A stretch of DNA of 64,000 nt from Volutella citrinella. Lineage: Eukaryota > Ascomycota > Sordariomycetes > Hypocreales > Nectriaceae. This document shows, in pieces, positions 54,929-64,000 of the stretch. Each line of letters opens with the position of its first letter. The stretch's first letter is position 1. The notes below the pieces were generated by a model. The model saw nothing but the letters and a program-made list of their open reading frames with translations, searched no databases and was not told the DNA's origin. A program made the position numbers and the translations under genes. Where the stretch lies: NCBI GenBank assembly GCA_034401135.1, contig JAWZSP010000005.1:992001-1056000 (forward strand). The letters run 5' to 3'.

Positions 54929-55934
54929 GCGAGGTGGATTTCAAAGCCACGAGTGTAGTTGGGGCCAGGTGCCCAGGCGGAAGATCGCCAGTCTAGTCTT
55001 CAATTTTTTTCAGAGAATCTTCTTTGGATATATATTCAGCAGGTACATAGTTTAGCAATTGGCAGGATCCTCTTGCACATGTCTGTGTTAGCCCTGTGTA
55101 CTGTTGCTCAGACAATAGCATTGCTTGTTGACTTCATGTTCAAAGCTTGAATGTTCTCAATTTAGGCTGGGTGTCACAAGAAGTAGCCAGCTGGCTGCAA
55201 AGACACATCCAGTCAAACTAGTAACGAGAGAAGATTGTAGAGAAACAAGAAGTCCTGCATTCCAATTTGGGGCTAAAGCTGGGAAACACTTTTCTCACGC
55301 CATGACATGGCAAACAAGTCCATTGCATTTGTTCCAGGATGATGTTTCGATCTACGTTCCGATCTACATTTTGTTTACACCCCTGGTGGCAGACATCTTG
55401 GAGTGCAGTACCCTGCCGCAAGAGCCATTAATACGTGACCTATATGGGAATGTCGGAATTCAACCGTCCGAGATGTCACCATGGGGTCGTATTCCAGCTT
55501 TACCAGCTAGTAGAGGTTGACCCCAAATTCCGACGTGTGAATGCTCATCCAGTATCTGGACAATTGCGGAAGGTCGGTGTCCGAGCTGCCATGGAACTCT
55601 TTTAGAAGAGAATAGAGTCGTGTAAATGTCTTGGGCGAGATCAGGAATTCACTAGAGGGCCACAGATGCGTGCTTATAGAACAGTAGCGTCCAATCCTCC
55701 TCATACCTGCTAATATTACGCCCCTCTCGCCGTCCTCTTCCATCCACGACCATATCTCTTAGAGAACGCTAGATCCCGTCTAGTTCCTGTGTGTAGAGCA
55801 AGCAAGTTCAAAGATAGCTGCTACAGCCTCACAATGAGTATCATAAGCCCCCTGTTCCAGAGGCATTCACTCAGGTCTTCGATCACGTCCTAGAGCATGT
55901 AACGGAGGGATTGACTCCGGTGATCGAGGGCACA
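54929..55934. other. Intergenic after GH10 gene
   Basis: About 1 kb between the convergent xylanase (+) and four-helix membrane protein (-). A 78-codon minus-strand frame at 55507-55743 starts with ATG, but no family is recognised and I do not call it a gene. Confidence 0.45.
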
Positions 55935-56659
55935 TCACACCTCGGCTACTTGTTTCCGTCGACTATACAAAATCCCTATGGCGACAACATGTCAATACAT
56001 AAACCCCACTGCAGTCTCTGCGAAGGAATGTGAAGTAATGCAAAGGAAGACGCCGACTTACAGCATTGGGCGCCGCAATGCCCTGCGGCAACGAGGGCGG
56101 CGACAACACAACCCGCGACCAGGACCCAGCCCATCGCCCCGACGTAGGCGACGATGGCCAGCGAGATACATAGAAACGCCGTCACAATCAGCAGATGAAG
56201 CACGGCAGACATGAGAACAGCGACTGGTTCCCATCGCCTCAGGAACGACGCATCCTGCTGGTGGCCCCTGTCGCGAAGCAACGCAAGAGCACTGGCGCTG
56301 TAGCCCGCAATGCCAATGACCATGCTGAAGCACATCCAAGCCGCAGCCAGAAACTTCCTGACCGTCGCGAGGTAAAATGGTGGCGGCGAGGGCTTCCAGA
56401 TGTCGGCGGGATCCGCCATCTGGCCGATTATCACGGCAAAGGTCGATGCCCCGAAGATTGAGATGGATATCATGACGAAGATGAAGAACTGGAATGACTC
56501 GAGGGACAGTTTGGCGTCGGGTCCGGTCCCAGCCTCGTGGACAAGAGGTGCGGCTGCTGGTTCAGTCTGCTCGGATTTCGGGGCGGGAGGGTCGTTGGTG
56601 TCCGACGATATGGTGGTTGTCGCGGCTGGCCGCCGCCCGGCAGACTCTTCAGGGTCCAT
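55935..56659 (-). CDS. Small four-helix membrane protein, unknown
   Basis: ATG at 56659. Modelled with exons 56659-56062 and 55975-55935 (212 residues), ending in the basic tail WILYSRRKQVAEV; reading through the GTAAGT donor instead gives 227 residues ending at 55976. The first 60 residues are disordered and rich in Pro, Thr and acidic residues. Four hydrophobic helices follow (FFIFVMISISIFGASTF, LAAAWMCFSMVIGIAGY, VLMSAVLHLLIVTAFL and AYVGAMGWVLVAGCVV). No known family motif. Likely a plasma or endomembrane protein; role unknown. Confidence 0.7.
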
Positions 56660-57199
56660 GAGAGATGGATGTGTTCAAAGGCTCAGTGGTGGTAGCAGTA
56701 GTAGATATTCGCGCTGTGCCTCACTTTCCCCCACGTTGACGGGAGAAGGGCTGAAGCATTACTGCCCTATATCCAAGTAGGTAAGGTATTGAAGCGAGGT
56801 ATGAGAAGGACGGGGGTTGTGCTGCCAGTGTGCCCAATCAATCCATCCACCGCGGGAGACACGACATCGCGCCTGTCATCTTGTCGTTTCTTGTTCCCCA
56901 CGATGCGACGCCGGTCTGCCTTATGATTCTGCACATTGTCCAGCCAGTAAAGGTGATACGTGGCTTAGCTTGCATCAGTTTCCTCGTTGCCTTTGTTACA
57001 TTTTTGCACTTTCGTCCGCTTCGCCTTTTCTTTCACTGGGTATATATTCGGTTCAGGCGCCAATACTTGGGGAAGTGCGGGTATATTCTCACCCGTTTCT
57101 CGCTTTAATATTGCGGCCATTGTAAACCACTTAGTTACCACGTCTACAGAACCCATGATACTCCAACGTCGAATCGAGATGGTATGGAGGGAGCTCGGT
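56660..57199. other. Intergenic
   Basis: About 540 bp upstream of the four-helix membrane protein gene. Short plus-strand frames here have no homology I recognise. Confidence 0.45.
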
Positions 57200-57470
57200 G
57201 TACTGGGGAAGGTCAGGAAGCACGTCACAGACCATGGCGGTGGCGGCCCCGGCGGCAGGATAGCTCAGCCCGTACTCGTTGTGCTTCTCTACGATGGGGG
57301 CGCTGCGCCCACATCAGGGCCTCCAACTCAGTGGCAAAGGCGCTGTTGAGCGGGTTGAGGAAGATGAGGATGGTCCTCTGTTGAGCCTGTCGCTCGAGTC
57401 CGAAAGGTTGTAGAACATGGTGCCAACGACTACACCCAGGAGATGTTTGCATGAGCCCCCTCAATTTCGG
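57200..57470 (-). pseudogene. Fragment of a PDR/ABCG-type ABC transporter
   Basis: On the minus strand three pieces in different frames line up with the ABC2 membrane domain of pleiotropic-drug-resistance transporters: GVVVGTMFYNLSDSS, then FLNPLNSAFATELEALMWAQR, then PIVEKHNEYGLSYPAAG and CDVLPDLPQ. The RPIVEKH block following the LNAF-like helix is a hallmark of the family. An extra C in the run near 57310 and another shift near 57375 separate the pieces. No ATP-binding domain is present within 1 kb. The fragment is non-coding; a truncated and decaying relic. Confidence 0.75.
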
Positions 57471-58083
57471 GCCTGGGGTACTTCTTCAGCTGCAGGATGC
57501 CTCTTTCCGGGCATACAGTGGTCTCCTTGTGCCTTGGAAGGGCGTATGTGTGCGATCGAACCCTGATGAACCACTGTTAGCTCGTCTACAGGCAACCGGT
57601 GTGAGCATTCATGATCACCTGTGCCGAATCCAGCACTCTAGATCCCTCCAGACCGGCTGGTTTTGTTGATCCAATATCCAACACCAAAGATATACTGCCC
57701 CATCCAGATCGCAGAAAACATGGACCAACAGGAGGTGAGCTTGCAAACGAGATTCATTCACTCTGTCCGATCCGCCACATCAATCCAAAAAGGCACTTCT
57801 GAACAGCACCATGTTGCTAGTTCTAATGTCCAAAAAGATACGAGGGAAACCCTATGTACGCATTACAAAGTCGGTAGCCTTATACACACAATCGACCAAT
57901 CTCGCAGCTCGTCAGGCAACTGCTCTCCCCGTCTAAGAAAAAGTCGCAGCTAAAGCCAATCTATCCAAACGCCACGCAGTTCATGCAAGTTGGGGGCCGC
58001 TGGCCTCCCATCAGGTCGTCATCAATCCAACATCCTTCTTTTCTCCCTCATACCCTCGCCTATGCCCTTGCTGGCGGAATCCA
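57471..58083. other. Intergenic, possible further ABC relic
   Basis: About 610 bp between the ABC fragment and the channel gene. A weak minus-strand stretch around 57650-57720 resembles a membrane-protein segment (MGQYIFGVGYWINK), but it is too short and damaged to name. Confidence 0.35.
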
Positions 58084-61000
58084 TTACCATCCTTCGCCGG
58101 GTGCTCGGCGAGATGCCCGATTGCCTCGGAAGTAGTCGTACTGGGTGGGATCTGAGTTATCGTTCTCTGCCTGGGGGATTCCACTATAACCCCTCGGGCC
58201 GCCGCCCAGAGCGCCAACCGATGGGCCAGGAGACACCGATGGAGGTGGCTGGACAGGTGTCATTCTTCCGCTACCCGACACATCTCGGTACGGGGCCGGC
58301 ACGCTCATGGGGTTTGCCGCAGCGTTTCCAATAAGTCCGAGACCAGAGGAACTGTCGTTGTCTTGAGAGTAGAGAGGGCTGCGTCCTCGTCCGGGCTCAG
58401 TGCCCGTCATCGGTTGCTGTGTAAAGCCAGCCCCAGGCCCAGGGAATGGCTGGTAGGCCGTCTCGTTAATGTTGCTCAGCGTTCGCTTGCCCGGCGCAAA
58501 GGGACTCGAGCGTCCACCTCCTGGCGTTCCGGGCCTCGATGTCGTGTCGCTACCAGGCGTGCCGGGTCGCATAATCTCACCGGGCTGTCCATAGATTTCA
58601 CCTCCACCGTGATCCTCCGCAAATTCGGCGCGGTTCTTGTAGTATTCAAAGTCCAGCTGGGTTTCCGAGACATACTCGAAGCCTGGCACATTGCCGTTCG
58701 CCGCCTTTCCGGGCTTCCCGCCTTGCATGGAGTCAAGAGCATACATGTCCGAATAGCCGCTGACGCTCATCATGTCACTGGGGTTGGCCTCCCGTCCATC
58801 CGTCAGACGACCCTTGTAGATGGCTGGGAGCAGGTTCTGTGCGCTGGAATGCACCATTGGCGTAATGAGAGGCTTGTACAAGGCCGGATGGCCGAACCTG
58901 CTGGCAAGCCTGTCGCTGCGCATCCGATCCTCCTTCTGTTGTCCGTGTTCCAGACCCTTGGAGGCATCGCTGGTGCTGTAATACCGGATCTTGTCGTCGA
59001 ACGCCTTCGCGCAGTAGATTTTGAAGCCAATCATGAGAAAGGGAAGCGGGCAAATGGCATAGAACTGGATATGATCACTGGTTCCTTGACACCAGACAGT
59101 CAAAAGAACGACCAATGTCCCCAAGATAGCCGCAAAAATGAAGCGGTTAAAGACAGGGCGCCAAAACATGCCGCCAGATTCGGTCTTGGTGACGAAGCGG
59201 TACAGGATCAGGTACTTCTTGAGGTACCAATCGATGGAGAAGTAGAGCGCTGTTGCCGGAAGCACGAGAGGCTGGATGCCGGCGAAACACATAGTGACGG
59301 TGGCGTAGTACAGGAAGTAGTTGTAGTAAGGCGCATACTCGAATGGGGGAGGTGCAGTGAGTTCAATCAGCCTCCGAGGGGTCGGGCTGGAAAACTTCTT
59401 GAGGAAGAATGCCTCGACAATGGAGTAGAGTTGCGCCAGATCAACAGCCGCACCGAGCTGTCGCTGCAAAAGGTAGGTTACCCAAAAGGTACTGTTCAAG
59501 CAGAGCGACTGGAAGATGGTCCTGGCCATATCCTGCTTCAGAATACTCTGCCACACATTTCTGTCAACGGGTGTACCGTTGAAGTCATCGATGACCTTTC
59601 TGACAAATTGCCAGATCGGACTGTAGATGGAGAACACGAGGAGATTGTTGAAGACGAAAAAGAAATAAAGCTTTCCCAGCACGTGCCTCTCGCGACCACT
59701 CTTTGTCTGATCACCAGACTTCATGTAGAGACGTCGGAAAATGATGGGCAGAACAAGGTAAACAAGGGACATGAGTGCAGGCGACAGAATACCTTGCACA
59801 ACACCCCAGACACCAGGGCTGGCCTTGAGCGACTCGTTGAATGCTGGCCACACGCCACCCAAGTTACTCAAGTTGACCAAGAAAATACCAATCGCGGCGT
59901 TGGGCACGATCCAGAGAAATGTCAGAATGACGATCCACATGGTGTTCCACCACCTCTTTCGTGCGCGGCTCGCGCTGGAGAGTGGCATATTGTCCCAGAT
60001 GATGTCGTTGGGGCGAGGGGCAAGTCGGATTGTGGTGCCAACAGGCTTCTTCTTGCGCGCAGCATAAGCGATGCTGTGTGCTTCGGATATTTCGGAGTAA
60101 CTGGCAAATCCATAGGGCATAGTGCCTCGTTTGTCGACCGAGGAGCGGACTTCCTTGATCTCCACCTCAAGGTCGCGGATGCGTTGCGTGTAGTACTCGA
60201 TGGCGTCGACTTTCTGCCCCTTGGGATACGTTTCGTAGGATCGATCCTTTCGCGATGGCTTGCACATGGGTCGAGCAGGCGGTAGCTGGTTCGGGTTCTT
60301 GAGATACTTGGCAAGTACTTCCTCGAGCTTTCGGACGGCACTATCGTGCTCAGCGATGAGCTTCGGGAGATCCTTCACGTTGCGAGCAACAGCCGTACGA
60401 GCGAACGACGAGTTGGGGGCGACCTGATCGATGATTCGCGCAACTCCTTCATCCGAGCGACCCTTCTTTGGAATGTCCGTGAGCTGGCAGATTAGTCATG
60501 ATTAGCGACAGGTTCAAATTGAAAGGACCACGGCGATTGAGCATTACCATAAGTGTGCGAGAGTGCAGACTTGACTGGAATTCCTCGCTTTCGAAAAAGG
60601 TGCGGCGCAAATGGAGGATCTTCCTATAGTTCCACCACAAGAACCCTGCCACAACGATGTTGAGGAGCCAAATAACGACTACCTGAGCCCACATTGTGGT
60701 GCCAGATGAGGCTGATGGGGTAATCATTGACACCCACTTGTCCTCTCGCTTTTGTTCAGCTCGGGTCCTGATACCACCAGAGTTGTCCTTGTTATGCTGA
60801 GAGTAGTGGACAGGGACGAGGATTCCGACGCCCAGCACTGAGAGAACAAGAAACAAATCACGACACATGCGCACGAATCGAAGGAAGATGGTCGCATCCA
60901 TTCCGATGATGTGAATCAGTTGCTCCTCCTTGGTGCTCCACAAGGTCGTCAACCAGGCCCAAGGAGCCTTTCCAAGCGGAGGCGGGGCATGTTTTTCGTC

Positions 61001-61301
61001 GGCATGCTTCAGCTTGGGCGCATAGATGGCCTGGTGATATGGTCGGAGGAGAGAGAATGCAAGCGCGGTGAAAGCAGTAATGCCAATAGAGATGGCCAGA
61101 GCGGAATACAACGAGGCTGCACCGAGCTGCACGAGAATAGTTAGCAATTAGATCTATCGGGCCAGGCATGGGCGGCAAGGCAGGACCCAGACATACCGAA
61201 TCAGCATATGGATTCTTCAACAGGTCCAGCAGCTTCTTTCCAGTGTCGTCCTCATTTTTTTGCCTGGCAAGGAGAAGGCTAGTCGCGGCGTTGAAAGCCA
61301 T
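58084..61301 (-). CDS. CSC1/OSCA-type calcium-permeable stress-gated cation channel
   Basis: Three exons (61301-61197, 61126-60548, 60483-58084) give 1027 residues. Osmotically or mechanically gated cation channel of the DUF221/RSN1_7TM family, in plasma or internal membranes. N-terminal helices (DUF4463/RSN1_TM, including LFLVLSVLGVGILVPVHY) precede a cytoplasmic loop starting LMLTDIPKKG and containing a coiled region, then the core of about seven helices with WWNTMWIVILTFLWIVP, PIIFRRLYMKSGDQTKSGRE and YFYFVFNN-like segments; the tail after about 780 is long, disordered and Gly/Pro rich. The tail may carry regulatory sites. All three exon joins keep frame with consensus splice sites. Confidence 0.92.
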
Positions 61302-64000
61302 CGTGGCGTCTTCTCCGCCTGAAGCGAAGGGCTCCTAGGCTAGCTCAGGACGGAGTAGCGAGGCGATTGCGGCCGGTAGGTTTCGAATCGTTGCGAATAG
61401 GTAGCACGTCTCGAAACGGGTCGAATCGCTGACGACGGCGGAGCGGACGATTCAGCTCTCTCGGATTTCGAAGCGCGAACAAACAAGCCCTAGTGGATGA
61501 CTTAAGGAGCAGAAAGCGGGCGCCGTCGAAGCGAGGGATAGATGAGCCGCGTTGGGGAGCGTGCACCACAGCCACACTCGAACGAGGCCGATCGACGAAC
61601 AGGAAGGCGAGGCGGCGAGTCGCGAGCGAGTGACGTGCCGAGGATGCTATGGGGGATGTTGAGAGCGAAAGGGACAAAAAGAAAAGAGAGTGAGGGATCT
61701 AAACACCTCGGGAGGGCTCCAGGTGAGGCTAGATGGCCGATGGAGGAGGGGAGGAGGGAGAGGATAGGAGTGGATAGGGAACGAGGGAAAACGAGGGAAA
61801 GGGTTCGAGCCGAAACGTAGGGCTGGGGGCATTCACGGCGCCATGACATGGAGGATGGATCCATCCAAGGACTGGGACAATCATGGGGGAACAAGATCCG
61901 TCCCTTTCTGATGGCACCTCGGGCCAACCTAAACTGAGCGCCTAGCGCGAAAGGGGTACGCATCAACCGCCCAACGGGCAAGCCCAGCCAGCCCCCGTCC
62001 CTGACCACAACGCCCCAGCAGAGCGGCCGTCAGCGCTACCAGCCGACACATACGGGGGCCACACGCCAGAATCTCAGCAGGTACATGCCCTCAGGCGCTC
62101 TTCCAGCACAGCCGCCTGTTGCCTCCAGGGCCCAGAGAGGGTCTCGGTGGGTCCATGCATTGGTGGCTCCGCGCCAGCGGCCAGTGGCTATCCCGCCTAG
62201 AGCGCCTGGCAGTGAAACCCCGGCCGGCCAGGTTCTGCGCAGTGCAGGCCACCTGACAACCCCCAACACTGGGAGGAGCTACTGTTTGCTAGTGTCCTGG
62301 GCAGGAGCAACTACCTACGAGCGTACCTCGACCTATGGATGCAGCAATGTCGAATCTCGTAAGATACATCAACATCCATTCCTGGCATCCGGGCTCCAGG
62401 ATATGAGGCGTCGAGGCGCAGGCGGTGGACCATGAGTTTGTTGTCGTAGTAGTCAGCAATCATCATCGGTTCCAGAGTTTTTTTTTTTATCCCTCCCGTC
62501 CTTTCCCATTGTGTTACAGCACCCTTCTTTTTGGCTTCCTTGAAAAGCAGGTCCCGGTCCATGCCGTAAGGGGAATAGTCTCGCCCCATCTTGGCCGGAC
62601 ACCCGCCTGCCGATTGGACGCCGACGGCCAAAACCCCCTGACGGTGGCGGACGTGTGCTATTTTTGCACTGGACGGCAAGGGATTGGGCGTGCCAAGCGG
62701 GCCCCCTCCCAAAGCCACCAAGGGCAGGCCCGATCCCACCCAACGGAACTCCCAGCCACTGGGGGACCACTGAACGGTGCCATCTGATTCCCGCTGATGT
62801 GTCGGGTGGGCGGGTTTAGCGGGTTGGCGGGTTCGGCGTTTGTCTTGGGGCTTGAAGGGGGGTGGGCGGGCATGCTCGCTGAGTGAAGAGCTGGGAGCCA
62901 GGGACGATTTGCAATGCAAGCAACCACCCACGGCAGACGCTATTGGCAAGCCGCCGGAGTAGTCCGATGCACACGTGAGCAGTCCGGGGAGAGTCGCTAC
63001 TTCAAGATATCATCGAGAAACAAGCCGCCGGTTCAAAGAGAGCGGAGAGCAGACACAACGCCCTGCCGAGAGGTGAAGAATCTGGCCCGACTTGCCGTGA
63101 TTCCGGCGTCAAGACAGGACTAGAGGATAGTGTTTAGGACCGCCGTCTCGGGATCCTTAGCGCCCACCACCTCGGAATGTTGAAACCGTTTGCCTTTTTT
63201 TTCCCCTTGATCGGTCCCTCTGGCACCATCTGTCAACCTTTCAGTGCAACGTGGACTCGCGGCATTCCATGGCTCCATGTCCAGACAGCCCAGCGAGTGA
63301 CGTGACAAGGCTCCTGCTCGGCCGTCACTGGCCACCGCCTTACTGGATGTGTCGCAAGAGCTGCTCCCCACGCGCGCAGGAACACGCACGTCGGGTACAC
63401 ATGGCCACATCTATCCATGACCTTGCAGGTCCATACACCAGGTAATGCGCGCAGTGACTCTCATCACAGAAGAAGTCTGCTACCTTGCCGCATATTCCTG
63501 ACTGCCTGCCTATCTCCTTGCCATAAGCACGCAGATGAGATTTAGGGAGGAATTTGGCAGCCTGCAGTTATCAGGCGTATGGAGTACTTCCCATTTTGTT
63601 TCGTTTCTTTTTTTTTTGGCCGCCCCGTAGTCGTCTGCCGCCACTCACAAGTTCCACCTCACCGCGCTCTCTGGGGGATCGGGCTACGTACGACCAGTAT
63701 CGCAGTGCCAAGTCAGATCTCATGGGGGGCAAGGGACGCGGGTATGTGGCAGAGCTCTTTGTTGCCCGTATGGAGGGACGTCAACGGCTGCTACTAAATC
63801 GCATGTGGCAGGTCGTGTGGCAGCGGGCTGCACACCTTCAGTTTCAGCTTCATCGTATTCAACGTCGCCAGCATCGGCAGCGGCCTGGGTTGATGGGCAA
63901 GGCGGGCTAGCAGCTGGGCTCCCTCTCGGTAACGAGGGTTCAGGTGCCTTCCAGCGAGCTAAGTCATGCGAGTGATACGCCTCAATTCGCCAATACGCCG
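61302..64000. other. Gene-free region upstream of CSC1-type channel
   Basis: About 2.7 kb without a gene I can support. 61640-61810 is strongly purine rich on the plus strand, meaning pyrimidine rich on the strand transcribed into the channel mRNA, as in many fungal promoters and leaders. Long T runs lie at about 62478-62490, 63195 and 63606-63620. Frames up to 212 codons (62311-62949, minus) start at non-ATG codons and look like composition artefacts. Confidence 0.5.

Noticed and set aside
55507..55743. 78-codon minus-strand frame with ATG
   Set aside because: No recognisable family, start at a doubtful position, no splice partner; kept only as a note.
58363..60285. 640-codon frame antisense to the CSC1-type channel
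   Set aside because: It starts at a non-ATG frame edge and follows the codon bias of the real gene on the other strand; no domains.
62311..62949. 212-codon minus-strand frame
   Set aside because: Starts at TTG, no conserved motif, and long polyproline and basic tracts.

Overview
The window is nuclear DNA of a filamentous ascomycete (Pezizomycotina, probably Sordariomycetes). The evidence is many 50-90 bp introns with GT(A/G)AGT-like donors, CTAAC-type branch sites and YAG acceptors, two HET-domain genes, a fungal rhodopsin-domain membrane protein, a Zn2Cys6 regulator and secreted plant cell-wall hydrolases. About thirty genes, gene relics and regulatory sites are supported, and gene ends come from my own intron modelling. 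I saw no tRNA, rRNA or CRISPR array.

Layout. 1-16.5 kb: partial metallophosphoesterase (-), small secreted HsbA-like protein (-), HET protein (+), RRP1 (+), a 1207-residue disordered protein with a C-terminal membrane anchor (-), alcohol-acetyltransferase-like enzyme (+), cytosolic aspartyl-tRNA synthetase (+), small unknown protein (-). 16.5-30 kb: an internally deleted methionyl-tRNA synthetase pseudogene, a secreted GH3 beta-glucosidase, a secreted FAD oxidase, a rhodopsin-domain protein and an AAA+ ATPase. 30-32.1 kb: a bacterial-looking gene pair on the minus strand, a MazG-type nucleotide pyrophosphohydrolase overlapping by 29 bp a GIY-YIG/DUF2075 (Schlafen group 3-like) helicase. 32.7-36 kb: two divergent NAD-dependent SDR reductases. 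36.1-49 kb: an apparent glucuronide-catabolic cluster (GH88, DUF2264/GH154-type, Zn2Cys6 regulator, E. coli-like GH2 beta-glucuronidase, MFS sugar transporter). 49-55 kb: second HET protein, then GH62 arabinofuranosidase and GH10 xylanase in tandem. 55-64 kb: four-helix membrane protein, a decayed PDR-type ABC transporter fragment, a CSC1/OSCA-type cation channel, and a 2.7-kb stretch without a convincing gene.

How genes may work together. In the 36-49 kb cluster the hydrolases would release saturated and unsaturated glucuronic acid from glucuronides, the transporter would import sugar, and the regulator would control the set. A 19-bp element with CGG-N8-CCG symmetry, a Zn2Cys6-type half-site pair, is shared at 17 of 19 positions by the two divergent promoters of this cluster, and a weaker relative lies between the two SDR genes. 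The MazG/DUF2075 pair keeps an operon-style overlap that is very unusual for a fungal nucleus. It is the best candidate for an undescribed system here, possibly an acquired nucleic-acid surveillance or defence module.
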